Below, in pieces: positions 9,529 through 16,581 of a stretch of DNA of 58,233 bases. The notes under the pieces are model-generated. The model did no database searches, was not told the origin of the DNA, and worked only from the letters and a program-made list of their open reading frames with translations. This DNA is from an uncultured Clostridia bacterium (GTDB lineage Bacteria > Bacillota > Clostridia > Oscillospirales > Acutalibacteraceae), in NCBI GenBank assembly GCA_947585965.1, contig CANPXK010000007.1, forward strand, positions 1 through 58,233, written 5' to 3'. Position 1 is the stretch's first letter. Each line of letters opens with the position of its first letter. A program made the translations under genes and the position numbers.

Positions 9529-9921
9529 TTACACATAAGCGGTCGGTTTTTGATTGTCAATCATTTGAGCAGATTTACTCTCATCGTATTGTAATTCATT
9601 TCTGGCAGCGGTCTTAGAACCATTATTACCATCAATACTAATATCTTTTCCGACAATAGAAACTCTTTTGTTTACTTTTGAAACCTCACGCTCTTGATAA
9701 CTTTGCTTCATAAATGCGGCAAGAGTATCTACAACATATCTATCAAGTTTTTCGTTGAAACTAAGGCTATCTTCATCAAAAGAAAGAGGGTCAAGTTCTA
9801 TTGAGTATCTTGCAACGGCTTTTCGCAACCACTCAAATTCTAATGTTTCCGGGATAATACTTTTGTCTTGGAATGAGGCTTCAAAGCTATCATATACTTC
9901 TTGTGCAGTTGTATTAGCCAT
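9529..9921 (-). CDS. Head-tail connector protein candidate
   Basis: 130 residues from the ATG at 9921; TGGAGGTAAAT in front of it makes this start better than the upstream ATG at 9933. It begins MANTTAQEVYDSFEASFQDK, is helical, and the gene directly follows the capsid cluster, as for gp6/gp15-type connectors that bind the portal ring. The order supports a connector; no diagnostic motif is visible. Confidence 0.55.
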   Translation of the reverse strand: MANTTAQEVYDSFEASFQDKSIIPETLEFEWLRKAVARYSIELDPLSFDEDSLSFNEKLDRYVVDTLAAFMKQSYQEREVSKVNKRVSIVGKDISIDGNNGSKTAARNELQYDESKSAQMIDNQKPTAYV

Positions 9922-9938
9922 ATTTACCTCCATTTCAT

Positions 9939-10430
9939 TTACTGTACTTTAAATCCGGTATAATCTTCAACAAGTCGAATTCTACTATAATCATTTATTT
10001 TTAATCTTTTTATGGCTTGAATTATAGCATACTTTTCAGCCCTTGTTTTAATTGTTTCACGTAAAACCTTCTCAAAAGTTGGTTGACCTTTTACAGCAAA
10101 CATCTGTTTTACAACATCATCATTAAAAACTGACTGTTTTTCTTTACCATCTTCACTATCAAATCCAACCTCTCTACGAGTTAGTGCATCATCAATGAAT
10201 AGGGTAGCGTGACCACCATCACCATTAACACCAGTGAACAATCTATTTCCGTTCTGAACCTGTGCAATAATTTCATTTCTGGTTAGTTTTGTACTGCCAT
10301 CAGCAGTAATAGTAACATCACCAATACTATCAATTCTGGCAAAACCAACAGTCCATCCGGCAATATTTTTTACAGTAACTTTTTGTTCAAGGTTTAATTC
10401 AACCTGCTCATTATTTTTTGTTTCTGCCAT
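9939..10430 (-). CDS. Small head protein, unrecognised
   Basis: 163 residues starting MAETKNNEQVELNLEQK. The first half is beta-rich with GDVTITADGSTKLTRNEI and a VNGDGGHATLFIDD segment; the second half is helical and basic. It lies between the capsid gene and the connector-type gene. It may be a capsid-bound or head completion protein; this is inference. Confidence 0.5.
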   Translation of the reverse strand: MAETKNNEQVELNLEQKVTVKNIAGWTVGFARIDSIGDVTITADGSTKLTRNEIIAQVQNGNRLFTGVNGDGGHATLFIDDALTRREVGFDSEDGKEKQSVFNDDVVKQMFAVKGQPTFEKVLRETIKTRAEKYAIIQAIKRLKINDYSRIRLVEDYTGFKVQ

Positions 10431-10467
10431 TTTTTCAATACCTCATTTCAACTATTATTTATAGATT

Positions 10468-10656
10468 TCAACTAAATGTATGTTTTACATTATTATAAGA
10501 ATCAATAATTTTATCTAATCTATTAGACTTTTTAAAAACCCAATAGCGTTTACCGCTTGATGTGTTTATCTTAGAAGCATAACATTTCTCACCAAATGCG
10601 GAGATATAATGAAAAAGCCTCAAAGAATAGCAGTAAAATTTTTCTTTATTCTCCAT
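10468..10656 (-). CDS. Small basic protein (DUF5659-like style)
   Basis: 62 residues from the ATG at 10,656, which has AAGGAGA ahead of it; a longer frame from 10,695 would start within the terminator hairpin. The sequence YCYSLRLFHYISAFGE followed by SGKRYWVFKKSNRLDKII is typical of a class of tiny phage proteins of unknown role. The gene is placed right after the capsid terminator, so it probably relies on read-through or its own promoter. Confidence 0.55.
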   Translation of the reverse strand: MENKEKFYCYSLRLFHYISAFGEKCYASKINTSSGKRYWVFKKSNRLDKIIDSYNNVKHTFS

Positions 10657-10671
10657 ATGGCTCTCCTTATA

Positions 10672-10711
10672 TAAAAATAGGTAGGGGATAGGCAATCTAA
10701 ACCCTACCTAT
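10672..10711 (-). terminator. Rho-independent terminator after the capsid gene
   Basis: On the minus strand ATAGGTAGGG pairs with CCCCTACCTAT and is followed by TTTTTATA. The position directly behind the capsid stop codon matches the usual way of raising capsid over downstream gene expression. Confidence 0.8.
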
Positions 10712-10725
10712 ATGTTTTTTATATA

Positions 10726-11838
10726 TTAGTCTAAGCCCCCTACATTGGTATCATAAATAACACCTATCTGATGTTCACGACCCTTTGCAACATCACAACC
10801 AACCTCAATATCAAATCTGGTGAGAATCTTGCCGGTCTTAATATCATTACCAGTCTGAGAAGTTAGACCACCACGAGAGTACGTAGCAATAGGAGACTTA
10901 GCACCGGTAGGTATAACGAAAGCAAGACCGGCAGGAAGCAGAGTTTCAAAGTTATCGCCTTTTGTATTTAGCTTGTACTCATTGTACGGATTCTCCATTT
11001 CAGCAAGAACAGCACCATTATACATAGATAAAGCACCATTCTGAGCAATTTCATTCATAGCCTTTTCGGAAATACCGGTAATAGTATTAGTGTTTATAGT
11101 ACCAACATAACCAGCCCAAGGAGTAAACTGAGAGATGATTGCATAGTCACCAATAATAGTAGGACGACCATTTCTACGAACCTTTGTTAAAACATTATCA
11201 ACAGCCGACTTAGTAAGACCAGCTGTTTCAAGCATATATTTAACGCCGGTAGCATTCTTAATGGCATCATATACTTTCTGAACAACAGCTAACTTAGCAT
11301 TGTTAAGAATATCAGTCTTTACCTGTGCAAGACCCTCATTTTCCCTGCTCATATCTCCAAGGGCAACCCTACGATAATCAACAGCATAACCACCGGAAAT
11401 TGTGAATGTAGGAACAGGATAAGTAACCTTAGTGGTCATAGGGAATACAACATCGCCACCAGCAGCCTGCTTACGAGAACTCTCACCAGTATGATTATAA
11501 ACTTCACGCTCGATTGTTTCATCATAACCAACATGCTGATATGTACCGAATATTCCAAGCAGTTTAATTTCCTCTAAAACAGGAGCTTCAACTACAAAAC
11601 GTCTAAGGGTATTTAATTCAGCGGCAGCATTAGCAGCAATAACCGAATTATCACTACTAGCCTTGACACCTAAATCTTTAATATAATTTACAGCAACATC
11701 CGCTTTCTTGCCGAATTTATCAAGAGACTCGCCATTTACCATAGCGGCAAATACTTCAACAACAGGAGAATATTTTGTAATCTTGCCGTTGTAGTTATCG
11801 GAATCTCTACGAACATTATTCATTTCAAAAGTATTCAT
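10726..11838 (-). CDS. Major capsid protein
   Basis: 370 residues beginning MNTFEMNNVRRDSDNYNG. It follows the protease/scaffold and a decoration-type gene and is followed by a strong terminator. The sequence has a long N-terminal helical arm, a YETIE-type E-loop region rich in charged residues, and a DYAIISQFTPWAGY segment like the A-domain of HK97-type capsids. G+C and codon use are higher than in its neighbours, as for a highly expressed gene. HK97 fold is inferred from context and length rather than from an alignment. Confidence 0.8.
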   Translation of the reverse strand: MNTFEMNNVRRDSDNYNGKITKYSPVVEVFAAMVNGESLDKFGKKADVAVNYIKDLGVKASSDNSVIAANAAAELNTLRRFVVEAPVLEEIKLLGIFGTYQHVGYDETIEREVYNHTGESSRKQAAGGDVVFPMTTKVTYPVPTFTISGGYAVDYRRVALGDMSRENEGLAQVKTDILNNAKLAVVQKVYDAIKNATGVKYMLETAGLTKSAVDNVLTKVRRNGRPTIIGDYAIISQFTPWAGYVGTINTNTITGISEKAMNEIAQNGALSMYNGAVLAEMENPYNEYKLNTKGDNFETLLPAGLAFVIPTGAKSPIATYSRGGLTSQTGNDIKTGKILTRFDIEVGCDVAKGREHQIGVIYDTNVGGLD

Positions 11839-11871
11839 ATCTATTACAATTCCTTTCTATAAATTTATAAA

Positions 11872-12276
11872 TCACTCTGTTTCAAGAGTGGCATTGGTAA
11901 ATTTCAGACTAATGACTTCTTGACCATCAACATCTATAGAATAGACATCCGATTTGGAAGCAACTCTAAAAATAATATCCTTATCAAATGTCATATCTGT
12001 TTTTCCCTCGGATGCCAAACCGTTTTTCTTTAAAGTCATTTTGTTCCCAGAATTTGATAAAGTGATAGGAAAATAGTTACCCTTTTGCTCACTTTCATTA
12101 GCTAAATTAAATTCTTTGAATTCCTTGACAAATTTAAGTGTTCCTATAACACTACCATCAGAAGAAATATAAGTATCTTCGGAAACCATATCTGAAACTT
12201 TTACATTGCCCAATAAGGTCTGATTCTGTTCGGGGACTTTCGCAACAGTTGATAAATCAGACCTATTTATTCCCCC
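11872..12276 (-). CDS. C-terminal extension of the head protein, joined by predicted -1 frameshift
   Basis: About 130 codons in the -1 phase relative to the head gene at 12,267. It is a clear paralogue of the frame at 5,941-6,342 (shared STVAKVP, KVSDMV, EQKGN.FP.TL, FDK.I..RV). The first ATG (12,213) lies after about 20 codons that are already conserved between the copies, and no start or ribosome site precedes them. Frameshifting at GGGGGA is therefore the likely entry. The product would display the domain on a fraction of head subunits. Confidence 0.7.
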   Translation of the reverse strand, partial: GGINRSDLSTVAKVPEQNQTLLGNVKVSDMVSEDTYISSDGSVIGTLKFVKEFKEFNLANESEQKGNYFPITLSNSGNKMTLKKNGLASEGKTDMTFDKDIIFRVASKSDVYSIDVDGQEVISLKFTNATLETE

Positions 12277-12695
12277 TTGTCAGAAGTAACGACCTTTGCC
12301 TTGATAGCAGCACCGGTTAAAGTCACATCCTTATCAGTTACAACAAAATATGTACCGGTTACTCCACCATCGTTTTTCTTTAAAGTACCATCATCCTGAG
12401 CTTCAAGTTTATCATTTACATTAAGGCTTGTAAGCTCATCCTGAATATGTTTTGCATCAATAACAAGTTTTTGACCATCCCAAGCCTTTACAAGAAAGCC
12501 ATTCAAGTAATCGCCCTTTTTAGTAACGACATCCTCTTTATAGGCATCATCACCGGTAATTGTATTTGCAATTAGATAAAGTTCATCATCTTTCTTTAGG
12601 AAACTATAATTCTTTACGTCAGCCGTATGCGTTAAAATGGGATTAACCTTTGCGGTGACTAACATCCCAAGAGTTTCAATTTTACGTTGTTTTTG
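12267..12695 (-). CDS. Head (decoration-type) protein, second exon
   Basis: The zero frame ends DKGE and is open back through the ATG at 12,665 to a TAG at 12,698-12,696, which is the stop codon of the endonuclease gene. No ribosome site precedes the ATG at 12,665. The ten codons before that ATG (QKQRKIETLG) look coding. This fits a 3' exon beginning at 12,695, directly after the G that ends the intron. The 143-residue exon product is beta-rich with TGTYFVVTDKDVTLTGAAIKAK. Position between scaffold and capsid genes suggests a decoration or head-stabilising protein. Confidence 0.6.
   Translation of the reverse strand, partial: QKQRKIETLGMLVTAKVNPILTHTADVKNYSFLKKDDELYLIANTITGDDAYKEDVVTKKGDYLNGFLVKAWDGQKLVIDAKHIQDELTSLNVNDKLEAQDDGTLKKNDGGVTGTYFVVTDKDVTLTGAAIKAKVVTSDKGE
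12271..12276 (-). promoter_or_regulatory. Predicted -1 ribosomal frameshift site
   Basis: Zero frame AAG GGG GAA TAA. The run of five G (12,276-12,272) lets the GGG-decoding tRNA slip back one base and continue GGA ATA AAT AGG into the paralogous extension. The site GGGGGAATAA is identical to that at 6,337-6,342. Confidence 0.65.
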
Positions 12696-13589
12696 CTAAA
12701 TTGTTAATTTGTCATTTAAAATCATATCAATATTATCAATCTCCCAATATGGGATTCTAATTAAATTAATTTTATTTTTATTGCAAAACCTATCTTTAAT
12801 TCTATCATTATTTATTGTTTGCAAATAACCAAGTTCTCCATTAAAATAATCGCACTTTTCGTAGTGTTGTTTCCCATCAAATTCAATTATTGTATTTCTT
12901 TTTGGCAAATAAAAATCAAATGGCAATGGATATTTGTTTCTACATTCTTTAAACCTATATTCCTTAATAAATTCAATATTATTCTTTGTGAGCCAATCGA
13001 GTACTGCGATTTCTCCTCTTGAATTTGATTTTGAACAATACAAACAACCGCTTTTTGCATTAATCATAGAGTGCGGCATTCCATAAAAATGTCTCTTACA
13101 CCTATTACAAAAACACTTTACTCTTGTGTGGTTATTCTTATAAGTACCTATAACTTGAATTTTTGGGTGTATAACATTCATTTTTTTAATGAAATCCTCA
13201 TTTGTTATTCTTAAATGTCCTGAACATTTTCCACAACCTCTCCCACACAACAAGGAATTTGGAGTAGAATACCATTCATTATTACAATCTTTGCATCTAA
13301 CAAGAATTTTTCCTTTGCTATTGGTGTATTCACCAAGTACCACTATCTTTGGGTTTATGTAATACATTTCATTTTTAAATTCTTCCGTTGTTTTCTTGGC
13401 AAGTCCTACACACCTCGGACATCCTACGCCCCTACACAATGAATTTGGAGAAACTTTATATTCATATCCACAAATTTTACAACGCACATCTATCTTTGTT
13501 CTTGTATTAATAAACTTTCCGACAACTTCTATGTTCTTATTATGTTCTTCAACCTCTTTTAAAAATACACATTCCTCTTTACGTTTCAT
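12696..13589 (-). CDS. Intron-encoded EDxHD-type homing endonuclease
   Basis: 297 residues. Residues 1-190 hold repeated zinc-ribbon units with paired Cys (for example VRCKICGYEYKVSPNSL, then GCPRC), spaced about 60 residues apart, as DNA-recognition modules. The C-terminus carries the Vsr-like nuclease core of the I-Bth0305I family: PFDFYLPKRN, IIEFDGKQHY and ND.IKDRFC. Such enzymes cut intron-free alleles and so spread the intron. The gene lies after the S element, within the P9 region, and its stop codon overlaps the 3' splice site. Confidence 0.8.
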   Translation of the reverse strand: MKRKEECVFLKEVEEHNKNIEVVGKFINTRTKIDVRCKICGYEYKVSPNSLCRGVGCPRCVGLAKKTTEEFKNEMYYINPKIVVLGEYTNSKGKILVRCKDCNNEWYSTPNSLLCGRGCGKCSGHLRITNEDFIKKMNVIHPKIQVIGTYKNNHTRVKCFCNRCKRHFYGMPHSMINAKSGCLYCSKSNSRGEIAVLDWLTKNNIEFIKEYRFKECRNKYPLPFDFYLPKRNTIIEFDGKQHYEKCDYFNGELGYLQTINNDRIKDRFCNKNKINLIRIPYWEIDNIDMILNDKLTI

Positions 13590-13966
13590 ATAACATCTTC
13601 CATATATTAGTTATGACAAATTAACAATATACGGTTCGCTACACCGAGTAGATTAAAAATCTCTCATACTTTCATATGAGACAAGACCATATCTTCATCC
13701 TGCTTGCTTAATATATAAGTTTAGATGCCCTCCACTTCGGATTATCAATCGCTTATAATCCTACTCCCATTCCAGGGATGGTCGTTGAACTTTCTCCTAT
13801 TCGGAGCTTAGCTGCTGATTGCCCAATTCTTTCTTTTTTCAAACATTCACACTTGTGTTTATTTCATCACTATGTTGTAGTAGAAAGACTATAAGGGTGT
13901 CCCAGCAATTCAAAGGGAAGCACTATAATACTTTCGTTTTATAGCGGACTATTTGGCATATCGTGT
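12696..13966 (-). ncRNA. Group I intron carrying a homing endonuclease
   Basis: Reading the minus strand, the conserved core elements appear in order: P (AATTGCTGGGACACCC, about 13,910), Q (CAATCAGCAGCTAAGCTCC, about 13,825), R (GTTCAACGACCATCC, about 13,790) and S (GAAGATATGGTC, about 13,700). GACCA in R and TGGTC in S form P7. The endonuclease gene follows in the P9 region. The 3' end is placed at the G at 12,696, which is also the last base of the endonuclease stop codon TAG. The 5' boundary is tentative. The core is a group IA-like phage type. Confidence 0.8.
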
Positions 13967-13981
13967 ATGCCATTTAATCAT
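13967..13981 (-). CDS. Tentative first (micro) exon of the head protein
   Basis: GAAAGGATGG followed nine bases later by ATG ATT AAA TGG CAT is the only well-placed start between the scaffold gene and the intron core. Splicing after CAT would give MIKWH joined to QKQRKIETLG in phase. TGGCAT can pair with ATGCCA just downstream, but without the usual U.G pair at the splice site, so the exact boundary is uncertain. Starts at nearby ATG codons cannot be excluded. Confidence 0.3.
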
Positions 13982-14017
13982 TATTATTTTCCATCCTTTC
14001 AAAAATATTTTTTTCTA

Positions 14018-14572
14018 TTAGAAAATATTTAAATCTTCTTTGGAAGTAGAGGCAGATCCAACTTCACTGAAAATATCTTCTACCGTATCATTAGCAGAAT
14101 TCTGTTCGGCAACAGTTTTTTCTTTTGCAGCCTTACCAATGCCTTCCCAAATCTTATTTACTACTGAATTAACCTCGGAAGTAATAGGGTCTGCATTAAA
14201 AGCATCAATTTCAGCCTGCGCATATGCCTTTTCTTCATCTGTAAATTCGGCAATAGCAGAATTCATCTCATTAAGTCTCTCTTTTGCCTGTGCCTCGGCA
14301 AGTGCCTTTTCAAGGGCTTTCTTTTCGTTCCAAAGTTCATCCCACTTTTTACTAAGCTCATCCCACTCACCCTGTAGTTTTTCAAGAGCAGCTTTAATCT
14401 TCTGGGAACTTGCTTCAATTTCATTCTTTTCACTAATTGCCTGTTCAAGAGCCTGATTTGTTTCTGCAATCTTAGCCGCACATTCTTCTTTGCACTTATT
14501 GATTTCAGAGGTATGGTTAGACATTTCATCAACAACCTGTGAAACAAGAGCTTTAATTTCTAATTCATTCAT
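14018..14572 (-). CDS. Nested scaffolding protein (internal start)
   Basis: Within the protease gene, the minus strand has a full AGGAGG (14,589-14,584) 11 bases before ATG 14,572, in frame, at the junction between the globular part and the coiled coil. Initiation here would yield a 184-residue scaffold beginning MNELEIKALVSQVVDEM and ending with the same C-terminus. This is the lambda C/Nu3 arrangement. The site could be chance, because KEDLNK codons can encode AGGAGG, but its position at the domain border favours function. Confidence 0.6.
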   Translation of the reverse strand: MNELEIKALVSQVVDEMSNHTSEINKCKEECAAKIAETNQALEQAISEKNEIEASSQKIKAALEKLQGEWDELSKKWDELWNEKKALEKALAEAQAKERLNEMNSAIAEFTDEEKAYAQAEIDAFNADPITSEVNSVVNKIWEGIGKAAKEKTVAEQNSANDTVEDIFSEVGSASTSKEDLNIF

Positions 14573-15202
14573 TTTGTTTAAATCCTCCTTATGTTTTTTG
14601 TTAAGTTCAATCAATTTGGCATTATCATCTGCGGGGGCAACGCCAAGTAATGCATATCCTGAATGAATAAATTCTGTTGGAATCCTTCCTTGGTCTTTAT
14701 AACCATATTTATACACAATTCCTTCATTATGCTCTGTATGCATAATTTCAACGCTACCATTTGGATATATATTATTTGCAATATCCTCTTCTAATTTTGT
14801 AACAAAATTGTGGTAACATTGCGCATCAATTTCTCCTTCTCCAATACAAGCGGTAATAATACCTTCATCTGTTTCTATATCTTTGATGTAACCTTTGGTA
14901 AATATACCAATCACAACAGCATCCTCAAATATCGGTTCACCGTCAATAATATCTGTATCTCCATGACCACATAATTGAGTTCGTTCTTCATCCACAAATT
15001 CACAACGCAGGCTCATTCCACTAATACTTGGCAGGGCTTTTTCACAATACTCTCTAATCCACGTTATACCATTTTTATTATAATTAGTTCCAACTTGATT
15101 GGCTTCGTCCACACAAGAATCAGGAAAGATTTTGTATAAAATAGCTTTGAATTTTCGTCTGCCATTTTTATTTTGTTTACTCGAAATTTCAAACATTTTC
15201 AT
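14018..15202 (-). CDS. Prohead maturation protease with scaffold domain
   Basis: About 394 residues from the ATG at 15,202 (AAGGCG nine bases upstream); the frame is open to GTG 15,211. The first 210 residues are globular, with MSLRCEFVDEERTQLCGHGD and SVEIMHTEHNEG, the latter supplying a candidate catalytic His, and SGYALLGVAPAD. The rest (from about residue 215) is a long charged coiled coil ending SKEDLNIF, typical of scaffolding protein. Protease fused to scaffold, between portal and capsid genes, is a common arrangement. The catalytic residues are inferred. An internal start gives scaffold alone. Confidence 0.7.
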   Translation of the reverse strand: MKMFEISSKQNKNGRRKFKAILYKIFPDSCVDEANQVGTNYNKNGITWIREYCEKALPSISGMSLRCEFVDEERTQLCGHGDTDIIDGEPIFEDAVVIGIFTKGYIKDIETDEGIITACIGEGEIDAQCYHNFVTKLEEDIANNIYPNGSVEIMHTEHNEGIVYKYGYKDQGRIPTEFIHSGYALLGVAPADDNAKLIELNKKHKEDLNKMNELEIKALVSQVVDEMSNHTSEINKCKEECAAKIAETNQALEQAISEKNEIEASSQKIKAALEKLQGEWDELSKKWDELWNEKKALEKALAEAQAKERLNEMNSAIAEFTDEEKAYAQAEIDAFNADPITSEVNSVVNKIWEGIGKAAKEKTVAEQNSANDTVEDIFSEVGSASTSKEDLNIF

Positions 15203-15262
15203 ACGTTTCACCGCCTTTCGTGTGTGTTATATATAAAAAGAGAACCATTTCAGGTACTCTAA

Positions 15263-16378
15263 TTAACTAATATTTTCATTTAATATTTCTGGTATTCTAT
15301 TATAATCTTTTTGAGAAATTTCAATTAAATCAAAACCATTATTCTTTGCGAAAGTTCTTTTCCTTGAATCGTGTTCTTTTTGAATTTTAAATTTCTTTTC
15401 TCCACCAAAATATTTAATTGGTTTATAATGTTGTAAACCTTGTGCTTCAATTAGCAAATTTTTAGATGGCACAAAGAAATCATATGATAATTTTCTGTTT
15501 CCCACACCAAGTAAATTATCAAAAGTTTTCTGTTCTTCAAAATCAACACCAAATTTTATCAAATTATTTTGTATTTCATACTCTAACTTAGAATATTGTC
15601 TTTGACAAAATTTACATCTAAAATCTCTTGCCCTAAACACTTCTGGTGTTTCATTCCATCTTTTACCACATATATCACACTTGTATAATAATTTATCTTT
15701 AACCGTTATGTAATCAGAAACAACAATAATATCTTTATTCTTATTATAAACAAAATCTCTGTATTCATTTGGTGTTATTTTAATATTTCCATCACATTTT
15801 GGGCATCTACAACCTCTTGATAGAAATAAATTTGGAATAACACTCCGTTCATATCCACATATTTTACAAGTTATAGAGCAAAGTTCCTTCCCGTTTATAT
15901 AATCTTCACCTATATAAAATGCATCATTTATCTCGTTTACACGACCAATAAATTCATCTCTACTTCTCGGTTTATGATTATTACGATAACATTGCTTACA
16001 ACCATAATTTCTTAACAAATTATTTGGAAAAGCATTATATTCATTACCACATATTTTACATCTAACTCTAACTTTTGTATATGAATTATAATAATCTGAT
16101 AACAAAACCAAATTTGGCTGTATTTTATCAAGCCGAGATTTAAAAATATTTTTTGTCATACATTGAGTATCATGCCTTGATTTTCTTGCACAAATAGAGC
16201 AACCATGTGATGCTAATAAATTAGACGGACTTGAACTAAAAACATTCCCACAACATATACATTTAATTTTAATTTTTTCTTTTGAATTTATATATGGTTC
16301 TAATGGTATCAAATCCTTGTTAATTTCATATAATTCATTACGAAATTGCTCATCTGATTTTTTTGTCAATTTAATCAC
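15263..16378 (-). CDS. Free-standing EDxHD/Vsr-like homing endonuclease
   Basis: 371 residues from GTG 16,378. Five zinc-ribbon units with paired CxxC motifs (IKCICCGNVFSSSPSNL, VRCKICGNEYNAFPNNL and others) are followed by a nuclease core: LSYDFFVPSKN, LLIEAQGLQHY and EHDSRKRTFAKNNG. It is related to the intron enzyme at 12,696-13,589. Where that enzyme has FDGKQHY, this one has AQGLQHY, so the first acidic residue is Gln. No intron core surrounds it. It sits between the portal and protease genes with its own start, so it probably spreads as an intergenic element. Confidence 0.75.
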   Translation of the reverse strand: MIKLTKKSDEQFRNELYEINKDLIPLEPYINSKEKIKIKCICCGNVFSSSPSNLLASHGCSICARKSRHDTQCMTKNIFKSRLDKIQPNLVLLSDYYNSYTKVRVRCKICGNEYNAFPNNLLRNYGCKQCYRNNHKPRSRDEFIGRVNEINDAFYIGEDYINGKELCSITCKICGYERSVIPNLFLSRGCRCPKCDGNIKITPNEYRDFVYNKNKDIIVVSDYITVKDKLLYKCDICGKRWNETPEVFRARDFRCKFCQRQYSKLEYEIQNNLIKFGVDFEEQKTFDNLLGVGNRKLSYDFFVPSKNLLIEAQGLQHYKPIKYFGGEKKFKIQKEHDSRKRTFAKNNGFDLIEISQKDYNRIPEILNENIS

Positions 16379-16390
16379 TCCATTTAATCT

Positions 16391-16570
16391 CTAAAAATCT
16401 TTATAAAAAACGGCGAGTTGCCTAAACAACTCACCATCTTTTTTATATTTATATGTAGATATACCATTTTCATTTATAACAAATGTATATCGAATATTTA
16501 CGGATTTAAGAAACTCAACCTCTTTCTTCCATTGTGTTCGATATTCCATATCAAATATTTTCTTTTCCAA
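16391..16570 (-). CDS. Small phage protein, TTG start
   Basis: 59 residues from TTG 16,570 with GAGGA ten bases ahead: begins LEKKIFDMEYRTQWKKEV and ends FRQLAVFYKDF. The start lies 12 bases after the portal stop. The composition and tight spacing support a real gene. No family recognised. A terminator hairpin overlaps its last codons. Confidence 0.6.
   Translation of the reverse strand: MEKKIFDMEYRTQWKKEVEFLKSVNIRYTFVINENGISTYKYKKDGELFRQLAVFYKDF
16404..16436 (-). terminator. Terminator hairpin overlapping a small gene
   Basis: Minus strand GGTGAGTTG pairs with CAACTCGCC around a short loop (nine pairs) and is followed by GTTTTTT. It falls within the last codons of the 59-residue gene, in front of the free-standing endonuclease, and could insulate that gene from portal transcription. 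Confidence 0.6.
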
Positions 16571-16581
16571 TTATAATATCC

